The notes beneath the pieces were generated by a model. The model had not been told where the DNA came from. It did not search any database and was given only the letters and a program-made list of their open reading frames with translations. This document shows positions 54,115 to 62,826 of a stretch of 64,000 nucleotides of DNA, piece after piece. Origin of the DNA: Allomuricauda sp. (lineage in GTDB: Bacteria > Bacteroidota > Bacteroidia > Flavobacteriales > Flavobacteriaceae). How positions within the stretch are numbered: the first letter of the stretch is position 1; the number at the start of each line of letters is the position of its first letter. Location: positions 186,001 to 250,000 of the forward strand of contig NZ_JANQLX010000015.1 of the NCBI RefSeq assembly GCF_028280385.1, written 5' to 3'. A program made the translations under genes and the position numbers.

Positions 54115-56499
54115 TTATTCTGTCCGTAAACTATGGATTGGACTCGCAATAGCTGCTTTTAAGGTTTGATAGCTTATGGTAATCAAAGTGATGACCATAA
54201 TGCATAAGATGGACAAGGCAAAAACCCACCAGTGTATCTCTGTTCTATAGGTGTAGCCTTGCAGCCATTGTTCCATTAGGTACCAAGCAATTGGTGTTGC
54301 AAAGATTCCGGCAATCAAAATCAACTTGAAGAAATCCACGGAAAACAAGGCAAGGATATGGGCCACATTACTGCCCAGCACTTTTCGGATACCAATTTCC
54401 TTGGTTCTCTGTCCTACGTAAAACAGGATAAGTCCGTATAATCCCAGGCAACCGATTAGGATGGCCAAGGCGGAAAACACCTTGGAAAGGGAAAGATAGC
54501 GCTGCTCGGACTCATATTGTTCGGCTACCCGCTCATCCAGAAAACGATATTCATAGAGATACCCCTTAAAAGCGTCCGACCAAGTTTCCTTGATCTTGGC
54601 AAGGGTCTCCGGAATGTTTCCTGGGACTACTTTCAAAGCTATTTCGTCATACCAGTCGTCATTTTGGGCAATAAAAATGGGACTGATCTCTTGTGTAAAA
54701 TCTCCGTCATGGAAATCCTTGAGGACACCTACTATATTGGCTTTAATATAACCGCCATTGGCCTCAAACTTTTTTCCAAGTAGCTCCGTGGGATCGGTAA
54801 CACCCACTTTTTGGCCAAATCGTTCATTGACCAACACTTCCATAATCGAATCGCTCTTGAAATAGTTTCTTCCGGCTACCAGTTCCAGGTTAAATGTGTT
54901 GAGGTAGTTGATATCGCCCAATTTGGCCTGGATGCCAAATTCTTCGTATTCGGGATTGTTGTGGTATTTGACCCCGGTGCCCCATCTGTTTTCTGAGGCT
55001 CCCGGACTGCTTAGGCATGCTGAAACCTCTTGAACCCCACTTATTTGGGAAAAGCGCTCTTTTAAGCTTGCCATTTGAACCGATTCCAAATCGGTAGGGA
55101 TATTCACCATTACAATGGATTCCTTGTCAAACCCCAAATCGGTATTGATGGCGTAGTCAATTTGCCTTGAGATGATAAGGGTGGCCGCAATCAAGGTAAT
55201 GGATATGGCAAACTGTGCCACCACCAAGACTTTTCGGGTAGTAGAACCCCCGGTATCGTTATGGCTCAGTTTTCCCTTTAATGCCAAAACGGGAACGATC
55301 CTGGACATGAGGATGCCCGGATAACTTCCAGAGAGAAAAGCTACAATGCCCAGCAATAGTACTGCAAAAGCAATAAACTGGACATTGACCAGATGTTGAA
55401 GGCTCAACTCCAATTGGAACAAATTGTTGAAGGATGGAAGGAACAACGAAGCCAAGAGAATGCCCAAGGCCAAGGCAAACAGACTAATTACAAAGGTTTC
55501 GGAGAGAAATTGCCAGAACAAATGGTTCTTAAAACTACCCAGCACTTTTCTTACCCCAATTTCCTTCGATCTATAAAATGCCTGTGCCGTGGAAATGTTG
55601 ATAAAGTTTATACACGCCACTGAAATCAGAAACAATCCAATGACACCAAATACCCACATAAGTGCGGGGTCCAAGCCTCCATAATTTGGGTTAAAATGGA
55701 CTTCGGACAGCGGTTGTAGCTTGTAAACATGCTTGTTTTTGGTATCTGGACGGTGTTTCTTTGGGAGTTCCAGCAGTGCGGTTTCAATTGCGGCGATGTC
55801 CTGGTTGGGGTGCAACCTTGTAAAGCACTCCAAACTGGAGGTCATTCCCGACCAAGTCTCCATACCCCCAAAATCTTCTAGATCGGTGAGGGTTTTAAAT
55901 GAGACAAATAATTCTTCCTCGAGCATGGAAGTCCTAGGGATGTCCTTAAGAACTCCAATTACCTCCAACGTTTTATCATTGGCAAACAAGATGGTCTTTC
56001 CCAAAGGATCGGCATTTCCGAATAATTTTTGGGCCATGCTTTGTGTCACATAGACCGTATTGGGCTCCTCCAAGGAACGGTTGGTGAGAGCATCAACCAA
56101 GGGATAATTGAAAATGTCGAAGAAATCCAATTCCACAAAAGCCACATCCTCCTTGATTTGGATTTTGCCCATATCGGAATCCACATCCAATTGGTTGTTT
56201 TCCCAATGCACCAGTTTGGCCACTTTTTCGGCATAGTTGTATTCTTCCCTAAAGACTTTGGCGAATGCCGGGGGCACGGTGGATTCATAATCGATGAAAT
56301 CCCTATGCTCTTCGGTGACCACACGATAGATGCGATCAGAATTTTCATGAAAATTGTCAAAAGAAAGGTGATGGCTTAAGAACAAATAAATGAGAATGCT
56401 ACTTCCGAACCCTATGGCCAATCCCAATATATTGATGGCCGTGAACACCTTTCTTTTAATGAGGTTTCTCCAAGCAATTTTCAAATGGTTCTTAAACAT
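54115..56499 (-). CDS. double-MacB ABC permease P1 (describes the shared architecture)
   Basis: A 794-residue inner membrane protein, first of ten. Shared layout: a cytoplasmic start (here MFKNHLKIAWRNLIKR), helix 1 at about 20-42, a periplasmic MacB-type domain at about 45-275, an FtsX block of three helices at about 280-400, helix 5 at about 430-450, a second periplasmic domain at about 455-665, and a second FtsX block at about 670-785. This equals two fused LolC/MacB modules, so one chain could replace the usual dimer (inference). Coupling helices here are SKEIGVRKVLGS and TKEIGIRKVLGS; the second domain has ELVAGRNYFKSD and IVGVLKDFHDGDF; tail IHSLRTE. It starts 41 bases after ATPase 1. 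MacB/LolCDE proteins use ATP to push or extract substrates at the periplasmic face. Confidence 0.92.
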   Translation of the reverse strand: MFKNHLKIAWRNLIKRKVFTAINILGLAIGFGSSILIYLFLSHHLSFDNFHENSDRIYRVVTEEHRDFIDYESTVPPAFAKVFREEYNYAEKVAKLVHWENNQLDVDSDMGKIQIKEDVAFVELDFFDIFNYPLVDALTNRSLEEPNTVYVTQSMAQKLFGNADPLGKTILFANDKTLEVIGVLKDIPRTSMLEEELFVSFKTLTDLEDFGGMETWSGMTSSLECFTRLHPNQDIAAIETALLELPKKHRPDTKNKHVYKLQPLSEVHFNPNYGGLDPALMWVFGVIGLFLISVACINFINISTAQAFYRSKEIGVRKVLGSFKNHLFWQFLSETFVISLFALALGILLASLFLPSFNNLFQLELSLQHLVNVQFIAFAVLLLGIVAFLSGSYPGILMSRIVPVLALKGKLSHNDTGGSTTRKVLVVAQFAISITLIAATLIISRQIDYAINTDLGFDKESIVMVNIPTDLESVQMASLKERFSQISGVQEVSACLSSPGASENRWGTGVKYHNNPEYEEFGIQAKLGDINYLNTFNLELVAGRNYFKSDSIMEVLVNERFGQKVGVTDPTELLGKKFEANGGYIKANIVGVLKDFHDGDFTQEISPIFIAQNDDWYDEIALKVVPGNIPETLAKIKETWSDAFKGYLYEYRFLDERVAEQYESEQRYLSLSKVFSALAILIGCLGLYGLILFYVGQRTKEIGIRKVLGSNVAHILALFSVDFFKLILIAGIFATPIAWYLMEQWLQGYTYRTEIHWWVFALSILCIMVITLITISYQTLKAAIASPIHSLRTE

Positions 56500-56540
56500 G
56501 ATTTTTGTTTTTTGATTGTGATGATTGATGAATAAACTCC

Positions 56541-57236
56541 CTAGACCATAGCGCCCATAGGTTTGTTCTGGCTTTGGGTCACGATTTGCCCATCAAACAG
56601 ATTGATGACACGATGGGCATAATGTGAATCGCGATCCGAGTGTGTAACCATGACTATGGTTGTTCCTTCTTGATTGAGTTCGGTAAGCAGGTTCATGACC
56701 TCAATTCCATTTTTTGAGTCCAGATTACCCGTGGGCTCATCCGCCAAGATCAATTTTGGATTGGTCACAACGGCACGGGCAATGGCGACTCTTTGCTGCT
56801 GTCCACCTGAAAGTTGCTGCGGAAAATGTTTTTCTCGGTGGGCAATTTTCATACGCTCCAATACGGTTTTCACCTTTTGTCTGCGCTCGGCTTTGCTCAT
56901 TTTTAGATAAATCAATGGAAGCTCCACATTTTCATAGACCGTAAGCTCATCAATAAGGTTAAAGCTCTGGAATACAAACCCTAGGTTCCCCTTACGGAGC
57001 TGGGTCCGTTGACTTTCCCTTAACCCTCCTACTTGGTGCCCGGCAAATTGGTAGCTTCCCTCGGTGGGGTTGTCCAACATTCCAATAATGTTGAGCAAGG
57101 TGGATTTACCACAACCCGAAGGGCCCATAATGGCCACAAATTCACCTTCGGCCACACTAAGATCTACACCGTTGAGGGCCAAGGTTTCCACTTCTTCGGT
57201 TCTAAAACTTTTTTTAAGGTTTTCTATTTGTATCAT
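56541..57236 (-). CDS. ABC ATPase 1 (MacB/LolD type)
   Basis: A 231-residue ATPase starting [17 protein letters not shown] (57236; an upstream ATG at 57284 would add 16 unrelated residues). Walker [10 protein letters not shown] (38-46), signature [14 protein letters not shown] (from 142), Walker [18 protein letters not shown]-loop THSDRD. Canonical in every motif, unlike ATPase 2. It lies directly before P1, so it is the best candidate for the motor of most permeases in the array. It starts 66 bases after HlyD, a spacer with a short hairpin. Confidence 0.93.
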   Translation of the reverse strand: MIQIENLKKSFRTEEVETLALNGVDLSVAEGEFVAIMGPSGCGKSTLLNIIGMLDNPTEGSYQFAGHQVGGLRESQRTQLRKGNLGFVFQSFNLIDELTVYENVELPLIYLKMSKAERRQKVKTVLERMKIAHREKHFPQQLSGGQQQRVAIARAVVTNPKLILADEPTGNLDSKNGIEVMNLLTELNQEGTTIVMVTHSDRDSHYAHRVINLFDGQIVTQSQNKPMGAMV

Positions 57237-57276
57237 TTTTTGATTGTTATCTGATGTTCCACATAGTTTAAAGACA

Positions 57277-57290
57277 CCCCACAACTGGGG
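57277..57290 (-). other. short hairpin between HlyD and ATPase 1 genes
   Basis: CCCCA / TGGGG with a CAAC loop, extended by ACA / TGT with bulges. No T-run follows on the transcribed strand, so it is not a typical terminator. It may adjust expression of the ATPase and permeases relative to tolC-hlyD. Confidence 0.3.
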
Positions 57291-57302
57291 GCTGTTACAT
57301 TT

Positions 57303-58553
57303 TTATTTCAATACAATTCGTTCCGCGGTTCCAAAGCTGTCGTAGTTGCTGGTGATCACTTTGTCTCCAGGCTGAAGGCCGTCAAGCACTTCAAAGTATC
57401 TTGAATTCTGTTTTCCAATTCTAATATTTCGTTTGATGGCCTCATCCTCATTGGAGTTCACCACAAACACCCATTGACCTCCGGTGCTTTGGAAGAAACC
57501 TCCTTTGGGCAACAAAAGCGCATCGCTGGAAGCTCCAAGCTGCAATCGGATATTATAGCTTTGCCCGGCCCGAATGGTTTCTGGCTTTTCTCCGGTGAAT
57601 ACCAGGTCTACATTGAACCTGCCATTGCGCACTTCAGGATATACTTTACGGACCCTGAGGCCATATTCATTCCCGTTTCTTTCCAAGCTGGCCAGAAGTT
57701 CCCGTCTAACCCGGTCAATATAATGTTCGTCTATCTCCGCCTCGATTTTAAAATCGGTCAACACGTTTACCTGTCCTATACGCTGTCCTTGGGAGATGTT
57801 CTGCCCAATTTCGGCATCCAAAAATCCCAACTGCCCATCTGCGGGGGCACGTACGTTCAGATGGTCCAAACGCTCATAGACCATGGATAGGGTTTGTCTC
57901 ATACGCTGCAAATCGGCGTCCAAGCTGGTTAAAGAGGTTTCCCTTAGCTCATCATCCTGTTCGGTCTGAAGCTTTACAATGTCGTACTGTCTTTTGGAAA
58001 GCTCATAATTCTCCTTTGATAACAAATAAGTTTCCTTGGAGATCAATTCATCTTGATACAGGGCCTCGTTTTGCTCATAGTTTCTTTTAAGTCGCTGCAG
58101 GTCATAATGCGCGGTGGCCAAACTCCTTCGTCCTTCCACTTGCCTGGAGTCAAACGTAAGCTTGGTAGATCGGAGATCGTTCTGCTTTAGGGCCAGATTA
58201 CTTTCGCTGGCCAGGATTTGCTCATATAGGCCCATGTTTTCCAGTTTCAGGATAATATCACCCTTCTTCACCATGGTACCTTCCTCAATCAATTTTTCTG
58301 AAACGCGACCCCCTTCATAAGCATCCATATAAATGGTGGCAATGGGCGCCACAGTTCCATTGATGGTAATGTAATCGTCAAACTTTCCCTCACTGATCAG
58401 GGCAATGGAAAGACGCTCGCGCTCAGTTCTATAGGTAGAAACGGAATTTGAAAAAAGCAATTTCCACAGCACGAACAAAAGCAATAAACCTATGGCGATA
58501 TAACCATAATGCTTTGGTCTAAGCCCTTTCTTTTTTTCAAGTTGTATATCCAT
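57303..58553 (-). CDS. HlyD/MacA-like periplasmic adaptor
   Basis: A 416-residue membrane fusion protein. Inner membrane anchor at about 17-36 (GYIAIGLLLLFVLWKLLF); a lipoyl-like half motif YEGGRVSEKLIEEGTMVKKGD at about 80-100; coiled-coil hairpin about 105-235; the second lipoyl half LNVRAPADGQLGFL; then beta-barrel and membrane-proximal domains ending LQPGDKVITSNYDS. It links the inner membrane transporter to the TolC-like channel. No lipobox, so a helix-anchored type. Eight bases separate it from tolC. Confidence 0.92.
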   Translation of the reverse strand: MDIQLEKKKGLRPKHYGYIAIGLLLLFVLWKLLFSNSVSTYRTERERLSIALISEGKFDDYITINGTVAPIATIYMDAYEGGRVSEKLIEEGTMVKKGDIILKLENMGLYEQILASESNLALKQNDLRSTKLTFDSRQVEGRRSLATAHYDLQRLKRNYEQNEALYQDELISKETYLLSKENYELSKRQYDIVKLQTEQDDELRETSLTSLDADLQRMRQTLSMVYERLDHLNVRAPADGQLGFLDAEIGQNISQGQRIGQVNVLTDFKIEAEIDEHYIDRVRRELLASLERNGNEYGLRVRKVYPEVRNGRFNVDLVFTGEKPETIRAGQSYNIRLQLGASSDALLLPKGGFFQSTGGQWVFVVNSNEDEAIKRNIRIGKQNSRYFEVLDGLQPGDKVITSNYDSFGTAERIVLK

Positions 58554-58561
58554 GCTTCTCT

Positions 58562-59911
58562 TTAATTGATGTTAAAAATGGGTAGGCCCCTGTAAAAGTC
58601 CATTGTGCTTTTGTTCACTTTTAATCGTAGACCTACCTGTAAATTTTCGTTTTGTGCCACAGCAAACAAGTTCTTTGCCTGAAAAAGATCCAGAGCATTG
58701 ATCAAGCCCCTTTCATATCTTTTTTGGGCGATGGTAAAAGCCAGTTGCTGGGCTTCCACACGCTTGTTGCTCTGTTCGTATTCCGCGATCAGGGCTTCGT
58801 GGGACTGAACCAATTGCTGTAACAGCTGGAACAATTCCTGCTCTTGGATTTCCAAATCGTTTTTGGCTTGCAAATAGGCTATTTTTTGCTGTTTAACCCG
58901 GGATCGGTTAGACCATCCGTTGCTAAGTGGAATGCTTAGTTCCGCACCTATGAATTTGGAGGTGTTGTCCTTGATTTGGGTCCGGAAGGGAATAAGATTA
59001 CCGTCACTGTCCACATTGGTTTCAAAATAACTGGTTCCATAACCTCCGGTTACGGAAAGGGACGGGAACAAGGAACCCCTTGTGGCATGAAGCTGTTTCT
59101 TGGCGGCAAGCATTCTATATTCTTGCGACTTTACCAAGGGAACAAATCCACGTGCGGTGGCATACAGCGAATCTGTGGAAACCGAAGTTGTCATGGAAGT
59201 TTCTTCCATAGGCTCAATATTGGTTTGCAAAGCAATCTCGTCCTGGCCTTCGTAGTTCATTTCCTGTAAGAGGACAAGCTTGGCATTTTTCAGCTGGTTT
59301 TGGTTTTGGGTCACCAAAAGCTTGTCTCCCAATAAGCTGGATTCCGCCTCATAAAGATCGGCACCGGCCATTAGACCGAGTTCAACCTGTTTGTTTACCA
59401 GATCATAATTGGCCTGTGAAATTTCTTGTTGCTCCAAGGAGTTGGCCACAAGACCTTCAAAGAATTTGATATCATAATAGGCACTCATGACCCTAAAGGC
59501 CAAAAGAAACTTTTGTTGGAGCACATCTTCCTGTGTGGCCTTATAGATGAATTTGGCGGCTTTGATCGAATTCAGTTTTTGAAAACCACGAAATACATCC
59601 AGATTGGCATTCACCGCATAGTTGTTCCTAAAAAATTGGGTGTTCACAAAATCGTTGGTGTTGGGGTCTTCAGATCTACCAAACTGGATTCTATAATCGG
59701 CAAAACCATTAACATTGGGCAACAAATCCCTTATGGATTGCCGATAACTTTCACGACTGGAGTCTTCCGAATAACTGGTACTCTGCACTTGTAGATTATG
59801 TGCAATTGCATAGTCCACACAATCGTCCAAAGACCAAGTTTTTTGGCTGAATCCGCTGGAAGCAACCAACAAAGTAAATAGTGCTATATAGGGTTTTAAG
59901 CTCATTTTCAT
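58562..59911 (-). CDS. TolC-family outer membrane factor
   Basis: A 449-residue protein with a signal peptide ending SSGFSQ (about residue 23). The mature part is two repeats of long helices with beta strands, as in TolC: heptad-rich stretches such as VANSLEQQEISQANYDLVNKQVELGLM and the second-repeat equivalent AFTIAQKRYERGLINALDLFQAKN. It forms the outer membrane exit for the HlyD-ABC exporter. Starts at 59911 (MKMSL) or 59905 (MSL). First gene of the 28-kb operon. Confidence 0.92.
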   Translation of the reverse strand: MKMSLKPYIALFTLLVASSGFSQKTWSLDDCVDYAIAHNLQVQSTSYSEDSSRESYRQSIRDLLPNVNGFADYRIQFGRSEDPNTNDFVNTQFFRNNYAVNANLDVFRGFQKLNSIKAAKFIYKATQEDVLQQKFLLAFRVMSAYYDIKFFEGLVANSLEQQEISQANYDLVNKQVELGLMAGADLYEAESSLLGDKLLVTQNQNQLKNAKLVLLQEMNYEGQDEIALQTNIEPMEETSMTTSVSTDSLYATARGFVPLVKSQEYRMLAAKKQLHATRGSLFPSLSVTGGYGTSYFETNVDSDGNLIPFRTQIKDNTSKFIGAELSIPLSNGWSNRSRVKQQKIAYLQAKNDLEIQEQELFQLLQQLVQSHEALIAEYEQSNKRVEAQQLAFTIAQKRYERGLINALDLFQAKNLFAVAQNENLQVGLRLKVNKSTMDFYRGLPIFNIN

Positions 59912-59915
59912 TTAA

Positions 59916-59946
59916 CTGTGCCAAAAACAATACGATTCCTGTGCCA
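59916..59946 (-). promoter_or_regulatory. direct TGGCACAG repeats before tolC; weak sigma-54-like -24 element
   Basis: On the minus strand TTGGCACAG occurs twice, with 23 bases between repeat starts (complements at 59916-59923 and 59939-59946). The upstream copy reads as TGGCAC-N5-TCGT, a sigma-54 -24 box with a poor -12 box (GT where GC is required). The divergent regulator is of the sigma-54 activator type, which is why this is noted. Confidence 0.3.
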
Positions 59947-60008
59947 AAACAGTAAGCGCTTGAAAAACAATAAATTACAATTCATAAAATTTCAAAATGC
60001 ATTTCAAT

Positions 60009-60049
60009 GTGTAAAATATTTATACAAAATTTGTCCAAAAATTTTACAC
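60009..60049. promoter_or_regulatory. inverted repeat in the tolC/regulator divergent region
   Basis: Arms GTGTAAAAT (60009-60017) and ATTTTACAC (60041-60049), 23 bases apart. It lies about 65-105 bases upstream of the TGGCAC element, the typical place of an enhancer site for a sigma-54 activator, and 60-100 bases before the regulator's own start. Candidate binding site for the linked response regulator. Confidence 0.45.
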
Positions 60050-60108
60050 TTGCCCAAAAATCTAAAATCCATATTGTAGTTTAGGCGAAAAGAAAAAAAT
60101 CCCGCAGC

Positions 60109-61473
60109 ATGACAGAGGCCAAAATTTTGGTGATAGACGACAACAAGAGTGTATTGAGTGCATTGGAAATCCTGTTGCAGTTTGAGTATAAAACTGTGGA
60201 AACACTTTTTAACCCCAATCAAATCTCTTCCTATTCCAAGATGGAAGATGTTGATATTGTTTTGTTGGACATGAATTTTTCCGCGGGGGTAAATTCCGGA
60301 AATGAAGGATTGTATTGGCTGAATGAGATCAAGAAAAAATCGCCCAACACTTCAGTGATCATGATGACCGCGTACGGTGCCGTGGATCTGGCGGTAAAAG
60401 CGCTAAAGCAGGGAGCATCCGATTTTGTATTGAAGCCTTGGAACAACGAAAGACTGTTGGCCACGGTAAAATCGGCCTACGAACTGAGAAAATCCAAACA
60501 AGAAATTCATCAGCTCAAACAAAAGGAAAACAAGCTTAAACAGGTCATCAACGAGGATAAAAACTTTATCATTGGCAACTCTAAAGCCCTGACCTCGGTT
60601 TTGAATCTGGTAAGGAAGGTGGCAAAGACGGATGTGAATGTGCTTATCACAGGAGAAAATGGCACAGGAAAAGAATTGATAGCACGGGAACTCCATAGAC
60701 TTTCCCCTAGAAAGGAGGAGCTGTTTATTGGCGTGGACATGGGGTCCATAGCTGAAAACTTGTTTGAGAGTGAGCTTTTTGGACATACCAAGGGGTCCTT
60801 TACTGATGCCAAGGAAGATCGCGCCGGAAAATTTGAGGCCGCACATAAAGGAACCTTGTTCCTGGATGAAATGGGAAACCTTTCACTGCAAATGCAGGCC
60901 AAATTGCTATCTGCCATCCAAAATAAATCAGTGGTACGTTTGGGGTCCAACACGCCCATTTCCGTTGATATTAGACTAATTAGCGCAACCAACTGCAACC
61001 TGGAACAAATGGTTACCGATGGTTTGTTCCGGGAAGATTTACTCTATAGGATAAACACTATAAATATTGAGGTGCCCCCATTGCGGGAACGGGAGGGCGA
61101 TGTATTGGTTCTCGCCGATTTTTTTCTGAAGAAGTTCGCTTCCAAATACGACAAGCCCGGATTGCGCATCAACAATTTGGCCCAAGACAAGTTGATGGAA
61201 TATAGTTGGCCCGGCAATGTCCGCGAACTGCAACATACCATGGAACGGGCTGTAATACTTTCCGAAGGAAATGTTTTAAAGCCCACAGATTTTTTGTTGC
61301 ATTCCAAACCTTCACCATCTATAGAAAATGCCTTTATTACCCTGGACGAAATGGAGCAACAGATGATCGCCAAAGCCCTGGAGCAGCATGATGGAAACTA
61401 TAGTGCGGCGGCGGACCAATTGGGCGTTTCCAGACAGACCTTGTATAACAAAATGAAAAAAAAGAGTAAATAA
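60109..61473 (+). CDS. NtrC-family response regulator (receiver, AAA+, Fis-type HTH)
   Basis: A 454-residue protein. Receiver 1-125 with acidic pocket D10/D11, phospho-acceptor D54 (VLLDMNFSAG) and K109 (DFVLKPW); AAA+ domain about 150-385 with Walker A GENGTGKE (182-189) and Walker B FLDEMG (251-256); C-terminal Fis-like HTH NYSAAADQLGVSRQTLYNKM. The L1-loop motif, normally GAFTGA and needed to contact sigma-54, reads GSFTDA (229-234). It overlaps the kinase gene by 1 base and diverges from the tolC-permease operon, which it most likely controls. Confidence 0.93.
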   Translation: MTEAKILVIDDNKSVLSALEILLQFEYKTVETLFNPNQISSYSKMEDVDIVLLDMNFSAGVNSGNEGLYWLNEIKKKSPNTSVIMMTAYGAVDLAVKALKQGASDFVLKPWNNERLLATVKSAYELRKSKQEIHQLKQKENKLKQVINEDKNFIIGNSKALTSVLNLVRKVAKTDVNVLITGENGTGKELIARELHRLSPRKEELFIGVDMGSIAENLFESELFGHTKGSFTDAKEDRAGKFEAAHKGTLFLDEMGNLSLQMQAKLLSAIQNKSVVRLGSNTPISVDIRLISATNCNLEQMVTDGLFREDLLYRINTINIEVPPLREREGDVLVLADFFLKKFASKYDKPGLRINNLAQDKLMEYSWPGNVRELQHTMERAVILSEGNVLKPTDFLLHSKPSPSIENAFITLDEMEQQMIAKALEQHDGNYSAAADQLGVSRQTLYNKMKKKSK

Positions 61474-62825
61474 TGGCGAGCCGAAATTTTTATTTCCAGC
61501 TCATTTTCAGTGTGCTTTTGATTACCGTTACTGCGCTGGTTTTGGCGTGGTCCGTAGTCAATAAATGGTACTTTACCTTGGGATTGATGATTGTTCTTTT
61601 GGTTTCCCAAGTTTATGCACTGATTCGATTCATCAACCGGACCAACCGAAAGATCGCCTATTTTTTTGATGCCATTCGCAATGAAGATTTTACGTTAAGG
61701 TTCCCAGAACGGGTCACCATTAAATCCTTTAAGGAACTTAACCAGAGCCTGAATAGGGTCAATGGACTTATCCAAGAGGTGCATTTGCAGTTGCAGATCA
61801 GGGAACAGTATTATCAGGAAATTTTAAAGCAGGCCAGCATAGGAATCATGACCTTCAATGAAAAAGGTCATATTCTGTTTTCCAACCCAACGCTGGAAAA
61901 ATTGCTGAACTATACCCCATTGAACCATATAAAGCAATTGGCACAGATAGATGAAGACCTATATGAAGTGATCCGGGTTTTCAAACCTTTTGAAAGAAGG
62001 TTGTTCCAGTTGACCAATGAACGGGAACAGTACCAATTGGCACTGAAGTCCACGCCATTGGTGTTGGACGGGCAATCCCTTTTATTGGTGGTGGTACAGG
62101 ATATACATGATGAATTGGATGAGAAAGAGACCGAATCTTGGGTACGGCTGATACGGGTGCTTACCCATGAGATCATGAATACCATCACCCCCATTGCGTC
62201 CATTTCAGATTCCATTAGCAAGTACTTTAGAAAGGGGGGAAAGGTAGTCTCCTTGGAGGACCTAGATCAAACCCAGATCCAGAATACTTTAAAGGGATTG
62301 GAGGTCATTAAGGAACAAGGAGGAGACCTAATGGATTTTGTACAATCCTATCGCAGTCTGCTCAACGTACCGGAACCCAATAGAAATCTTGTTCCCGCGG
62401 CACAAATGCTGGATAAAATTGATGTGCTCATGGCCACTAGGGCGGAAGGGCAGCATACGGATTTTAAGGTGGTATGCAATCCGGAAGATTTGGAATTGTT
62501 CATTGATGAGAAACAAATTTCCCAAGTACTGATCAATCTCTGTAAAAATGCATTGCAATCAGTCAAGGATGAAACCAATGGGAAGGTCCGGCTTTTGGCA
62601 GGATTGGACAGCGATGGTGTCAAGTACATTGAAGTTGCGGACAACGGCCCCGGGATACCTCAAGAATTGATTGAAGAGATTTTTGTGCCATTTTTTACCA
62701 CCAAGTCGGAGGGCACAGGAATTGGTCTTAGTCTTTCCAAAAGAGTGGTACAGATGCACGGGGGAAGCTTAAAAGTAATCTCCACCCCCTATAAGCAGAC
62801 TATTTTTAGATTGACTTTTGCCTAA
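61473..62825 (+). CDS. sensor histidine kinase with two membrane helices and PAS domain
   Basis: A 450-residue kinase. Two helices at about 8-30 and 33-52 with only a few residues (NKWYF) between them, so there is no extracellular sensor domain. Then a HAMP-like linker (about 55-105), a PAS domain about 110-215 (YYQEILKQASIGIMTFNE), phosphorylated H232 in LTHEIMNTITP, and an ATPase domain with LINLCKNALQSV (N box), DNGPGIP and GTGIGLSLSK (G boxes). It should phosphorylate the regulator encoded just before it. The membrane layout resembles kinases that sense through a partner transporter or from within the membrane (inference). Confidence 0.93.
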   Translation: MASRNFYFQLIFSVLLITVTALVLAWSVVNKWYFTLGLMIVLLVSQVYALIRFINRTNRKIAYFFDAIRNEDFTLRFPERVTIKSFKELNQSLNRVNGLIQEVHLQLQIREQYYQEILKQASIGIMTFNEKGHILFSNPTLEKLLNYTPLNHIKQLAQIDEDLYEVIRVFKPFERRLFQLTNEREQYQLALKSTPLVLDGQSLLLVVVQDIHDELDEKETESWVRLIRVLTHEIMNTITPIASISDSISKYFRKGGKVVSLEDLDQTQIQNTLKGLEVIKEQGGDLMDFVQSYRSLLNVPEPNRNLVPAAQMLDKIDVLMATRAEGQHTDFKVVCNPEDLELFIDEKQISQVLINLCKNALQSVKDETNGKVRLLAGLDSDGVKYIEVADNGPGIPQELIEEIFVPFFTTKSEGTGIGLSLSKRVVQMHGGSLKVISTPYKQTIFRLTFA

Positions 62826-62826
62826 A

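Noticed and set aside
32229..56499. Permease array as an assembly artefact
   Set aside because: The copies differ throughout at protein level, carry distinct spacers and no stretch is repeated exactly over a long range, so a collapsed or duplicated assembly is unlikely.
59932..59946. A full sigma-54 promoter before tolC
   Set aside because: The -12 box lacks the required GC (it reads GT), so it is kept only as a weak candidate, not called as a promoter.
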